Below are positions 54,430 to 61,794 of a stretch of 64,000 nucleotides of DNA, in pieces. This stretch comes from Sphingomonas sp. JUb134 (lineage in GTDB: Bacteria; Pseudomonadota; Alphaproteobacteria; Sphingomonadales; Sphingomonadaceae): the NCBI RefSeq assembly GCF_004341505.2, contig NZ_SLYP02000001.1, forward strand, positions 2,938,501 through 3,002,500, given 5' to 3'. Under the pieces are notes generated by a model. The model did no database searches, was not told the DNA's origin, and worked only from the letters and a program-made list of their open reading frames with translations. Numbering within the stretch: position 1 is the first letter of the stretch; each line of letters begins with the position of its first letter. Made by a program: the position numbers and the translations under genes.

Positions 54430-56771
54430 CCTCGCGGCACCTCGATCGTGACCAGCGTGCCCGCACCCTGTTCCGATACCAGCGCGATGGTGCCGCCGTG
54501 CGCCTCGACGATGCGCCGTGCGAGCGGCAGGCCCAGCCCCAGTGCGCGTTCCCCTCGCCGGAGGGCACCGCCGGGCGCGAACCGGTCGAGCGCATGCGCC
54601 GCCGTGTTGGCGTCCATGCCGGGGCCGTCATCCGACACGATGATGCGGGCCGCCTCGGCATCGCCGTCCGCGTGCAGCAGCACCCGTCCCCGATCGCGGG
54701 TGCCGGCGATCGCGTGGTCGAGCAGGTGGGCGATCGCCTGGCCGATGCGCCGGGCATCGCCGACGATGCTCCCGACGGACGGGTCCACCTCCACCACCAG
54801 CTCGATCCGCTTGGCGGCGGCGGCGGGCAGCATGTCCGCGGCCATCGCCCTGGCAAGCGGGGCGAGGTCGACCTCCGCGCGTTGCAGCGGCGCGCCTTCG
54901 CTTGCGGTCAAGTCGAGCACGTCGTCGATCAGTTCACCGAGCCGGTCGACGGATTCCAGGATCGCGCCGGTATAGCGCGCACCGTCTTCGCTGAGCGCAC
55001 CGGCATAGCCGCCGTGCAGCATCTCGGTGAAGCCCTTGATCGACGTGAGCGGCGTGCGCAGCTCGTAGCTCATCGCCGCCAGGAACGCCGTCTTGGTGCG
55101 GTCCCCCGCTTCCAGCGCCTCGTTGCGATCGCGCAAGGCCTGCTCGATGCGGCGGCTGTCGGAGATGTCGAGCATCGTCAGCAGCGCGTTGCCGTCGGGC
55201 AGCGGTACGGCGCCGAACTGATAGTGCCGCCCGTCCGCCATCGCGAAATGACCGCTGCGCTGGATGCGCTGGACGGTGGCAAACCGGATCAGTTCGGGGA
55301 TCAGCACCGCGCGCGACGGGTTCGCCAGCATCGGCGCCGCCTGCTCCGCCAGCACGTCCACGCGCGGATGGTCGTTGAGGAACGCCTCCTCCAGCCCCCA
55401 CAGCTGGCGGAACTTGCTGTTCCACAGCTGCAGGCGGCCGTCGGCCGAGAAGACGCCGAGCGCCTCGAACAGATTGTCGAATGTGGCGGTACGCACCCGC
55501 AGCAGCGTGTCGCGCGCGCTTGCCAGCTGCACCTGCTCCGTGCGATCCTCGAAGATCAGCAGCAGGCCGCCTTCCGGCATCGGCTGGGCGACGACCCGCA
55601 GATAGGTGCCGCCCGGCAGGTGCCAGGGTTCCTCCACCGCCTCGGCCGCGCGGAACCACGCACGCCGCTCCTGCTTCCAGCCGGGGAAGTCGCGTACTTC
55701 CGGCAAGCGCTTCGCCTCGCGCATGCGTTCGAGCACGCGGTCGAACTCGGGGCGGTCGGCGAGCCACTCGCCGCGCATCCCGAAGATGCGGCGGAACGGC
55801 TGGTTGCAGAACTCCAGCGACCGGTCGGCGGAGAATTGCACCACGCCTGCCGAGAGCCGGTCGAGCACCGCGCGCTGCGCGAGGCGGAAGCGCTTCATCC
55901 CCGCGCGCATTTCCTCGACGTCATGGATGTCGACCGCGAAGCCCGCGATGCCCCCCTCTGGCAGCGGCACGTCGTGAACGCGCAGCATGCGGCGCGCGCC
56001 GCCGATCGTCGCCGGCATCACGCTTGCCTGGGGCTGGCCCGTGTCGCGCGCGATCAACGCACTGCCGAGCGGCCCGCCCATGCCGTCGCCGTCGACCAGT
56101 TCCGCCTGACGGGCCAGCACTTCGCGGGCGTCGAACGCGTCCACCGCGCGCACATAGGCGCTGTTGACCATCGCCAGCCGGAGATCGCCGTCGCGATACC
56201 ACATCGGCATCGGCGCCGCCTCGATCAGCCCCGACAGCGCATCGAAGCCGCTGCGATATTCCTCGATCTCGCGCGACAGCGTGCCGATCTCGGTCTGGAA
56301 CTCGGACGCGTCGAAGAACCAGACGAGCGCGCCGCCATGCGGCTCCAGCGAGGCGGGTGCGCGCTCGCCGCTCGCGGTCAGCGTCCGGGCGGCACCGCGC
56401 GCGCGGACCTCGATCCGGAACGGCCGCGCGGCGCGTTGCGCACCGCCGATCTCGCGCAACAGCGCCTCGGCACTGGCGGGATCGAGCCCCTCGTCCATCC
56501 CCGTCAGGTCGGCAAGCGTCTGCGGCATCGCCGACAGCCCCAGCCACTGGGCGAGCTGCGGCGGCATCTCCACGCGACCGTCGGCGCGCACCAGCATCGC
56601 CTGCGCGGGCGAGGCCTGCACCAGCGTCGCATCTATGCCCGCGGCGGCAATTCCCGCACGCGCGTGCCTGCGCAGCCACAGCCCGGCCGCGAGCGCCCAA
56701 ACCGCCCCCACCAGCACCAACGCCAGGACCGCCCCGGCCAGGATCGCCGAGACGGGGTTCAGAATGATCAT
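54426..56771 (-). CDS. divL: DivL-type PAS pseudo-histidine kinase (Tyr in place of His)
   Basis: A 781-residue membrane sensor: one N-terminal helix (about residues 7-32), then several PAS-like domains (about 40-140, 175-290, 300-410, 425-540), a dimerisation helix, and a C-terminal ATPase-like domain. The phosphoacceptor box reads AAMSYELRTPLTSIKGF, so the histidine is Y569. In the ATPase part the N-box is degenerate (HLLDHAIAG), while DDGPGM and GLGLPLARRIVEAHGG remain. This is the hallmark of Caulobacter DivL, which controls CckA-CtrA through DivK rather than by kinase activity. It is the first gene of a seven-gene operon. Confidence 0.88.
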   Translation of the reverse strand: MIILNPVSAILAGAVLALVLVGAVWALAAGLWLRRHARAGIAAAGIDATLVQASPAQAMLVRADGRVEMPPQLAQWLGLSAMPQTLADLTGMDEGLDPASAEALLREIGGAQRAARPFRIEVRARGAARTLTASGERAPASLEPHGGALVWFFDASEFQTEIGTLSREIEEYRSGFDALSGLIEAAPMPMWYRDGDLRLAMVNSAYVRAVDAFDAREVLARQAELVDGDGMGGPLGSALIARDTGQPQASVMPATIGGARRMLRVHDVPLPEGGIAGFAVDIHDVEEMRAGMKRFRLAQRAVLDRLSAGVVQFSADRSLEFCNQPFRRIFGMRGEWLADRPEFDRVLERMREAKRLPEVRDFPGWKQERRAWFRAAEAVEEPWHLPGGTYLRVVAQPMPEGGLLLIFEDRTEQVQLASARDTLLRVRTATFDNLFEALGVFSADGRLQLWNSKFRQLWGLEEAFLNDHPRVDVLAEQAAPMLANPSRAVLIPELIRFATVQRIQRSGHFAMADGRHYQFGAVPLPDGNALLTMLDISDSRRIEQALRDRNEALEAGDRTKTAFLAAMSYELRTPLTSIKGFTEMLHGGYAGALSEDGARYTGAILESVDRLGELIDDVLDLTASEGAPLQRAEVDLAPLARAMAADMLPAAAAKRIELVVEVDPSVGSIVGDARRIGQAIAHLLDHAIAGTRDRGRVLLHADGDAEAARIIVSDDGPGMDANTAAHALDRFAPGGALRRGERALGLGLPLARRIVEAHGGTIALVSEQGAGTLVTIEVPRG

Positions 56772-56883
56772 CGCCGCGTTCGTCCCCGCGGCCGTGCGAA
56801 TGCCCTCATCGCCCGCGGTTTAGGCGATCTCACTGCACAGCGCCATGCACGCCGCAGCACTGGAGCGTCGCTTTGTCGCCCGG

Positions 56884-56921
56884 AAAAGAGAAAGGGCGAG
56901 GCGCCTATCGGCACCCCGCCC
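56884..56921 (-). terminator. Intrinsic terminator of ahcY
   Basis: On the minus strand a 12-base stem GGGCGGGGTGCC / GGCGCCTCGCCC (two G-U pairs) with a GATA loop is followed by TTTCTCTTTT. It lies 33 bases beyond the ahcY stop and separates it from the divL operon. Confidence 0.8.
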
Positions 56922-56953
56922 CTTCCATGCCTTCCGCAGTGCGGCGGCGTCGC

Positions 56954-58360
56954 TTAGTAGCGGTAGTGGTCCGGCTTGAACGGGCCTTCGACCGGCACGC
57001 CGATGTAATCCGCCTGCTTCTGGCTCAGCTTGGACAGCTTCACGCCCAGCTTCTCCAGGTGCAGCGCCGCAACCTTTTCGTCGAGGTGCTTGGGCAGGAC
57101 GTACACTTCGTTCTTGTACTTATCGGCGCCCGTCCACAGCTCGATCTGCGCCAGCACCTGGTTGGTGAAGGACGAGGACATCACGAACGACGGGTGGCCG
57201 GTCGCGCAGCCCAGGTTCACCAGGCGGCCCTTGGCGAGGACGATGATCTTCTTGCCGTCGGCGAACTCGACCTCGTCGACCTGCGGCTTGATCTCGGTCC
57301 ACTTCAGGTTGTTGAGGCCCGCGATCTGGATCTCGCTGTCGAAGTGGCCGATGTTGCACACGATCGCCATGTTCTTCATCGCGCGCATGTGGTCGAGCGT
57401 GATGACGTCGGCGTTGCCGGTGGCGGTCACGAAGATGTCGGCGCGCGTTGCAGCGTCCTCCATCGTCACGACCTCATAGCCCTCCATCGCCGCCTGCAGC
57501 GCGCAGATCGGATCGACTTCGGTCACCAGCACGCGGGCGCCGCCGTTGCGCAGCGAGGCCGCCGAACCCTTGCCCACGTCACCGAAGCCGGCGACGCAAG
57601 CGACCTTGCCGGCGAGCATGACGTCGGTGGCGCGACGGATCGCGTCGACCAGCGATTCCTTGCAGCCGTAGAGGTTGTCGAACTTCGACTTGGTGACCGA
57701 GTCGTTGACGTTGATCGCCGGGAACGGGAGCTTGCCCTGCTTGGCGAGCTCATAGAGGCGGTGGACGCCGGTGGTGGTCTCTTCCGACACGCCCTTGATG
57801 TTCTGGACGGTCTTGGTGAGGTAGCCCGGACGCTCCTTGAGGAAGCGCTGCAGCGTGGCGACGAAGATCTCTTCCTCTTCGTTGGACGGCGTGAACAGCG
57901 TCTCGCCCGCCTCGACACGCGCACCCCACAGCGCGAACATGGTCGCGTCGCCGCCGTCGTCCAGGATCATGTTGCAGGTGGTGTCCTGCCCCCAGTCGAA
58001 GATGCGGACGACATAGTCCCAATATTCCTCCAGCGTCTCGCCCTTCACGGCGAACACCGGGATGCCCGACGCGGCGATCGCGGCGGCGGCATGGTCCTGG
58101 GTCGAGAAGATGTTGCACGACGCCCAGCGCAGCTCGGCGCCGAGCTTCGCCAGCGTCTCGATCAGCACGGCCGTCTGGATCGTCATGTGCAGCGAGCCGG
58201 TGATGCGCGCGCCCTTCAGCGGCTGCGACGCGCCGAATTCCTCGACGAGCGACATGAGGCCGGGCATCTCGGTCTCGGCGATCTCGATTTCCTTGCGGCC
58301 GAAGCCAGCGAGGCTGATGTCCTTGATGACATAATCCTGGGTGTCGAGCACGGTGGCCAC
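56954..58360 (-). CDS. ahcY: S-adenosylhomocysteinase
   Basis: A 468-residue NAD-containing enzyme that hydrolyses S-adenosylhomocysteine to homocysteine and adenosine, restoring the methyl cycle. It has the substrate region [18 protein letters not shown], the NAD fold GFGDVGKG and the C-terminal tyrosine KPDHYRY that completes the partner site. The length includes the extra loop typical of proteobacteria. The GTG start has AGGAGA seven bases upstream; an ATG 48 bases earlier gives an atypical leader. A perfect palindrome in the promoter region suggests SAH-responsive repression. Confidence 0.96.
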   Translation of the reverse strand: MATVLDTQDYVIKDISLAGFGRKEIEIAETEMPGLMSLVEEFGASQPLKGARITGSLHMTIQTAVLIETLAKLGAELRWASCNIFSTQDHAAAAIAASGIPVFAVKGETLEEYWDYVVRIFDWGQDTTCNMILDDGGDATMFALWGARVEAGETLFTPSNEEEEIFVATLQRFLKERPGYLTKTVQNIKGVSEETTTGVHRLYELAKQGKLPFPAINVNDSVTKSKFDNLYGCKESLVDAIRRATDVMLAGKVACVAGFGDVGKGSAASLRNGGARVLVTEVDPICALQAAMEGYEVVTMEDAATRADIFVTATGNADVITLDHMRAMKNMAIVCNIGHFDSEIQIAGLNNLKWTEIKPQVDEVEFADGKKIIVLAKGRLVNLGCATGHPSFVMSSSFTNQVLAQIELWTGADKYKNEVYVLPKHLDEKVAALHLEKLGVKLSKLSQKQADYIGVPVEGPFKPDHYRY

Positions 58361-58449
58361 GAAGTATCTCCTGTCGAACCGGTGCGCGCCCAACATGGCG
58401 CGCGGCATGCCGCGCCAGTAGCCGAGGCCCCGCGCGGGCGCAATCAGCT

Positions 58450-58469
58450 ATATAAAGAGTTCTTTATAT
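58450..58469. promoter_or_regulatory. Palindromic operator upstream of ahcY
   Basis: ATATAAAGA-GT-TCTTTATAT is a perfect nine-base inverted repeat in otherwise GC-rich DNA, 90 bases before the ahcY start. It resembles the operator type I recall for SahR-like ArsR-family repressors of ahcY in proteobacteria. The symmetry is seen; the regulator is inferred. A separate 16-base palindrome (GCGCGGCATGCCGCGC, 58400-58415) lies in the leader. Confidence 0.6.
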
Positions 58470-58500
58470 GTCGCATCCGAAGCGGTGCCGAACCCGGCGC

Positions 58501-59061
58501 TCAGGCGGTGCCGGTCGCCGACACCAGCAGGCGGGGATCGATGCCGGCGGCGATGAAGCAGCGCTCCCACCGTTCCCCCGCCGGCACATCGTACAGGAGG
58601 TCAGTTTCCGACGGCGTGTTGAACCAGCCATGGCGCGACAGCTCGCCTTCCAACTGCCCCGACTCCCAGCCGGCGAAGCCCAACGCGACCAGGAATTGCT
58701 GCGGCCCCGTGCCTTCGGAGATCGCGCGCAGCACGTCGATCGTGCCGGAGAGCGACCAACGCCCCGCGACGTCGATCGTGTCTTGCCCGCCCCAATCCTT
58801 GCTGTGGAGCACGAAGCCGCGGCGGGGCTCCACGGGGCCGCCGACATGAACCGGCAGGTCCGCCACCAGGTCCGTCCGCAACTCGAACTGGCGCAGCAGA
58901 TCGTGCAGCCCCAGCCCGTCCACGGCTTCGCCGACGCCGACCCCCATCGCGCCTTTCTCATCATGGGCGCAGATCGCAATCACCGCATGCTCGAACCGCG
59001 GGTCGCCGATGCCGGGCATCGCCAACAGGAACTGACCGACCAGAAATGCTGCTTTATCCAT
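58501..59061 (-). CDS. yqgE: YqgE/AlgH family protein
   Basis: A protein of about 186 residues of the YqgE/AlgH (DUF179) family, recognised by LVGQFLLAMPGIGDPRFEHAVIAICAHDEKGAMGV and the later GGPVEPRRGFVLH and FLVALGFAGWESGQLE. Structures exist for the family but its role is unsettled. I chose the ATG giving MDKAAFLVGQFLL; another ATG 12 bases earlier is possible. There is no signal peptide. It precedes ahcY on the same strand but is separated by the ahcY operator. Confidence 0.9.
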   Translation of the reverse strand: MDKAAFLVGQFLLAMPGIGDPRFEHAVIAICAHDEKGAMGVGVGEAVDGLGLHDLLRQFELRTDLVADLPVHVGGPVEPRRGFVLHSKDWGGQDTIDVAGRWSLSGTIDVLRAISEGTGPQQFLVALGFAGWESGQLEGELSRHGWFNTPSETDLLYDVPAGERWERCFIAAGIDPRLLVSATGTA

Positions 59062-59171
59062 GAGTTGGAACATAGCGCCGGGTCCGCCCTTCCGCCACCG
59101 CTTGAAAAGCCGCTTCACCGCACCCTAGCTACGCGCGCGCACCCGGCCGGGGGCGCAACAGGGAGAAATTC

Positions 59172-59654
59172 ATGACCATCCAAGTGGGCGACCGCCTGCC
59201 CGACGCCACGTTTGCCAAGGTAACGGCCGACGGCCCCGAACAGGTCGATACCGCAAGCTTTTTCCAGGGCCGTCGTGTCGCCCTGTTCTCGGTGCCCGGC
59301 GCCTTCACCCCCACCTGCTCCGCGCGCCACCTGCCGGGCTTCGTCGAGAAGGCGGCCGAGATCCGCGCCAAAGGCATCGACGAGATCGCCTGCACCGCCG
59401 TCAACGACGCCTTCGTGATGAAGGCCTGGGGCGACGCCAACGGGGTGGGCGACAAGGTCACGATGCTCGCCGACGGCAACGGCGCCTTCGCCCGCGCGGT
59501 CGGGCTGGAGCTCGACGGGTCGAAGTTCGGCATGGGCACGCGCGCGCAGCGCTATGCCATGGTGATCAACGACGGCGTGGTCGAGGCGCTCCACGTCGAG
59601 CAACCCGGCGAGTTCCGGGTAAGCTCGGCCGAGCATTTGCTGGAGACGCTGTGA
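59172..59654 (+). CDS. Peroxiredoxin (Prx5 type)
   Basis: A 160-residue thiol peroxidase that reduces hydrogen and organic peroxides. The active-site segment PGAFTPTCSARHLPGF places the peroxidatic cysteine at C49 and is diagnostic of the Prx5/peroxiredoxin-glutaredoxin subfamily. A further Cys (C73) could form an intramolecular disulfide, or glutathione may be the reductant. It is divergent from yqgE, cytosolic and monocistronic. The length is standard. Confidence 0.93.
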   Translation: MTIQVGDRLPDATFAKVTADGPEQVDTASFFQGRRVALFSVPGAFTPTCSARHLPGFVEKAAEIRAKGIDEIACTAVNDAFVMKAWGDANGVGDKVTMLADGNGAFARAVGLELDGSKFGMGTRAQRYAMVINDGVVEALHVEQPGEFRVSSAEHLLETL

Positions 59655-59684
59655 GGCGGACCCTGCTCCGCTGACGCGTGCCAG

Positions 59685-59708
59685 GGGAACGGCGGAGCAG
59701 CCGTTCCC
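59685..59708 (+). terminator. Stem-loop after the peroxiredoxin gene
   Basis: A perfect nine-base stem GGGAACGGC / GCCGTTCCC with a six-base loop lies 31 bases beyond the peroxiredoxin stop. No T-tract follows, so termination is possible but unproven. Confidence 0.4.
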
Positions 59709-59721
59709 GCACCTCCCCACC

Positions 59722-59746
59722 GGAACCGCCGCAAGGGCCACGAGTT
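59722..59746 (+). promoter_or_regulatory. EcfG-like promoter before the Lys/Ser-rich small protein
   Basis: GGAAC, 16 bases, then AGTT: one base off the EcfG -10 element (CGTT). It lies 45 bases before the chosen start codon. Weaker than the EcfG site at 6162. Confidence 0.4.
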
Positions 59747-59790
59747 GGTTTCTCGTTACGCGACCACATTGACCGATGGGAGGCACCCCG

Positions 59791-60165
59791 ATGAACGCAA
59801 CCACGTCGACCAACACGAACGGCACCACCGAGGCCGAGAAGACCAGCTTCGCCGACAAGGCGCACGTGCAGCTCGACAAAGGCAAGGAAGCGATCGCCGA
59901 TGCCGCCGGTCGCAGCAAGGAAGCGATCAGCGGCGCTGCCAAGAGCACCACGGCCGCGGTCAAGAAGAAGCCCGGCACCACCGCTGCGATCGTCGCAGGT
60001 GCGGCCGCCGCCATTGCCGGCGCAGCGTTCGGCGCGTCCAAGCTGATCGACAAGAAGAAGACCGGCGCAAAGACGAAGTCGGCGAGCGGCACCGGCAGCA
60101 GCTCGAGCGGCAAGTCGACTTCCAGCAAGAGCGGCAGCACCGCCAGCAAGTCCAACAGCAAGTAA
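59791..60165 (+). CDS. Small lysine/serine/alanine-rich protein with one hydrophobic segment
   Basis: A 124-residue protein. An N-terminal charged helical part (SFADKAHVQLDKGKEAIADA) resembles CsbD- or apolipoprotein-like repeats; a single Ala/Gly-rich hydrophobic stretch (about residues 64-85, TTAAIVAGAAAAIAGAAFGA) could span the membrane; and the tail is low-complexity Lys/Ser/Thr. No known domain is certain. GGGAGG seven bases before the ATG supports this start over an ATG 15 bases earlier. An EcfG-like promoter suggests a stress role, which is inferred. Confidence 0.7.
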   Translation: MNATTSTNTNGTTEAEKTSFADKAHVQLDKGKEAIADAAGRSKEAISGAAKSTTAAVKKKPGTTAAIVAGAAAAIAGAAFGASKLIDKKKTGAKTKSASGTGSSSSGKSTSSKSGSTASKSNSK

Positions 60166-60196
60166 GCCCGCGAGCGGCGAAGCCGCGTCCCGCGCG

Positions 60197-60230
60197 CCGC
60201 CGGTGCCTGCGAGGGCACCGGCGGTCTTTG
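60197..60230 (+). terminator. Intrinsic terminator after the Lys/Ser-rich gene
   Basis: A perfect 11-base stem CCGCCGGTGCC / GGCACCGGCGG with a six-base loop, followed by TCTTTG. Confidence 0.75.
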
Positions 60231-60286
60231 CCTCCCTCCTTGCGCCCGGGCTTGCGCGCTGGCGCCGAACGCTTTAGCGGCAGAGG

Positions 60287-61723
60287 ATGACGCAAGCTTC
60301 AGACATCGTCGATCGCCTGGATCGACTCTACAATGCTTCCGTGGATCGGCTGCGGAGCGCCCTCGACACCTATCTTCGCGATCGTACGCCGCCGCCGAGC
60401 TCCTCCCGGCTGGACGGCACCTTCGCCTATCCCGAACTTCGGCTGAGCTATCGCGGCGGCGGCGACCTGCCGACGCCGATGCGGTCGTTCGCCCGCCTGA
60501 ACGTGCCCGGCGAGTACCGCATCACGGTGACCAAGCCGGCGATGTTCTCCGACTATCTCCAGGAACAGCTGTCGCTGATCATGGAGAGCCACGACGTCGA
60601 GGTGAGCGTCGCGCAAAGCCGGCAGGAAATCCCCTTCGCCTATGTGCTCGACGCCGGCCACGCGCTGAGCCTCGACCAGGTGACCGCCGCCGAACTCGCG
60701 CGGCACTTCCCGGCGACCGAGCTCGCGCATATCGGCGACGAGATCGCCGACGGCCTGTGGATCCACGAGGACGGCAACCGCCCGCTCGCGCTGTTCGACG
60801 CGCTGCGCACCGACTTCTCGCTCGCGCGGCTACGCCACTATACCGGCACCCCGCCCGAGCACATCCAGCGCTACGTGCTGTTCACCAACTATCACCGCTA
60901 TGTCGACGAGTTCGTCCGCTGGGCCTGCTCTCAGCTCGGTGAAGGCAGCCGCTACACCGGCGTCTCGGGCGCTGGCGGGCTGATGATGTCCGCGGGCGAT
61001 GACGTCGACAAGCTGGTGACCGACAGCGCCTGGCGGCGGCACCAGATGCCGGCCTATCACCTGATGGCGCCGGATCGCAGCGGCATCACGCTGGTCAACA
61101 TCGGCGTCGGCCCGTCCAACGCAAAGACGATCTGCGATCACCTGGCCGTGATGCGGCCGGAGGCATGGCTGATGATCGGCCATTGCGGCGGCCTGCGCCC
61201 CAGCCAGCGGATCGGCGACTATGTGCTCGCCCACGCCTATCTGCGCGACGACCACATCCTGGACGACGTGCTGCCGCCCGAAATCCCGGTCCCGGCCATC
61301 GCCGAAGTGCAGCAGGCGCTCGCCCGCGCCGCGGAGACGGTGTCCGGCCAGTCGGGCGACGAGCTCAAGCGGCGGCTGCGCACCGGCACCATCGTCACCA
61401 CCGACGACCGCAACTGGGAGCTGCAATTCTCCCGCTCGGCGCTGCGCTTCTCGCTGAGCCGCGCGGTCGGCATCGACATGGAGTCGGCCACCATCGCGGC
61501 GCAGGGCTATCGCTTCCGCGTCCCCTACGGCACGCTGCTCTGCGTCTCCGACAAGCCGCTCCACGGCGAGCTGAAGCTGCCCGGCCAGGCCAACCGCTTC
61601 TACGAGCGCGCGATCAACGAGCACATGCGGATCGGCATCGAGACCTGCGAGGAACTGCGGCGCGAGGGCAACCGCCTCCACAGCCGCAAGCTGCGCGCGT
61701 TCAACGAACCGCCGTTCCGCTGA
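60287..61723 (+). CDS. amn: AMP nucleosidase
   Basis: A 478-residue enzyme that cleaves AMP to adenine and ribose 5-phosphate, controlling adenylate pools. The N-terminal regulatory domain (about residues 1-170) is followed by the nucleoside-phosphorylase-like catalytic domain with INIGVGPSNAKTICDHLAV, MIGHCGGLRPSQRIGDYVLA, and the substrate motif VGIDMESATIAAQGYRF, ending in a basic tail (FNEPPFR). The length equals that of the E. coli enzyme. It is monocistronic and converges on the M2 peptidase gene across a shared terminator. Confidence 0.95.
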   Translation: MTQASDIVDRLDRLYNASVDRLRSALDTYLRDRTPPPSSSRLDGTFAYPELRLSYRGGGDLPTPMRSFARLNVPGEYRITVTKPAMFSDYLQEQLSLIMESHDVEVSVAQSRQEIPFAYVLDAGHALSLDQVTAAELARHFPATELAHIGDEIADGLWIHEDGNRPLALFDALRTDFSLARLRHYTGTPPEHIQRYVLFTNYHRYVDEFVRWACSQLGEGSRYTGVSGAGGLMMSAGDDVDKLVTDSAWRRHQMPAYHLMAPDRSGITLVNIGVGPSNAKTICDHLAVMRPEAWLMIGHCGGLRPSQRIGDYVLAHAYLRDDHILDDVLPPEIPVPAIAEVQQALARAAETVSGQSGDELKRRLRTGTIVTTDDRNWELQFSRSALRFSLSRAVGIDMESATIAAQGYRFRVPYGTLLCVSDKPLHGELKLPGQANRFYERAINEHMRIGIETCEELRREGNRLHSRKLRAFNEPPFR

Positions 61724-61752
61724 GCCGAACCTGGCGGTAGTCAGGGTAGTCT

Positions 61753-61790
61753 CAAGGGGCTTGCACGGTGGGCGCCGTGCAAGCCCCTTG
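61753..61790. terminator. Bidirectional terminator between amn and the M2 peptidase gene
   Basis: A perfect 16-base stem CAAGGGGCTTGCACGG / CCGTGCAAGCCCCTTG with a TGGGCG loop, the longest perfect hairpin in the window. It lies midway between two convergent stops. T-rich sequence is short on both sides (TCGTTT on the plus strand). Confidence 0.8.
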
Positions 61791-61794
61791 TCGT

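Noticed and set aside
56772..56883. CtrA binding site in front of divL
   Set aside because: I looked for TTAA-N7-TTAA or TTAACCAT on both strands and found none.
54255..56957. A 900-codon plus-strand frame opposite divL
   Set aside because: DivL is complete on the minus strand with PAS and kinase-like motifs; the opposite reading has none.
58361..58449. Possible SAH riboswitch in the ahcY leader
   Set aside because: The leader has a GC palindrome but I could not match the conserved SAH-riboswitch core or pseudoknot. The upstream AT-rich palindrome explains regulation more simply.
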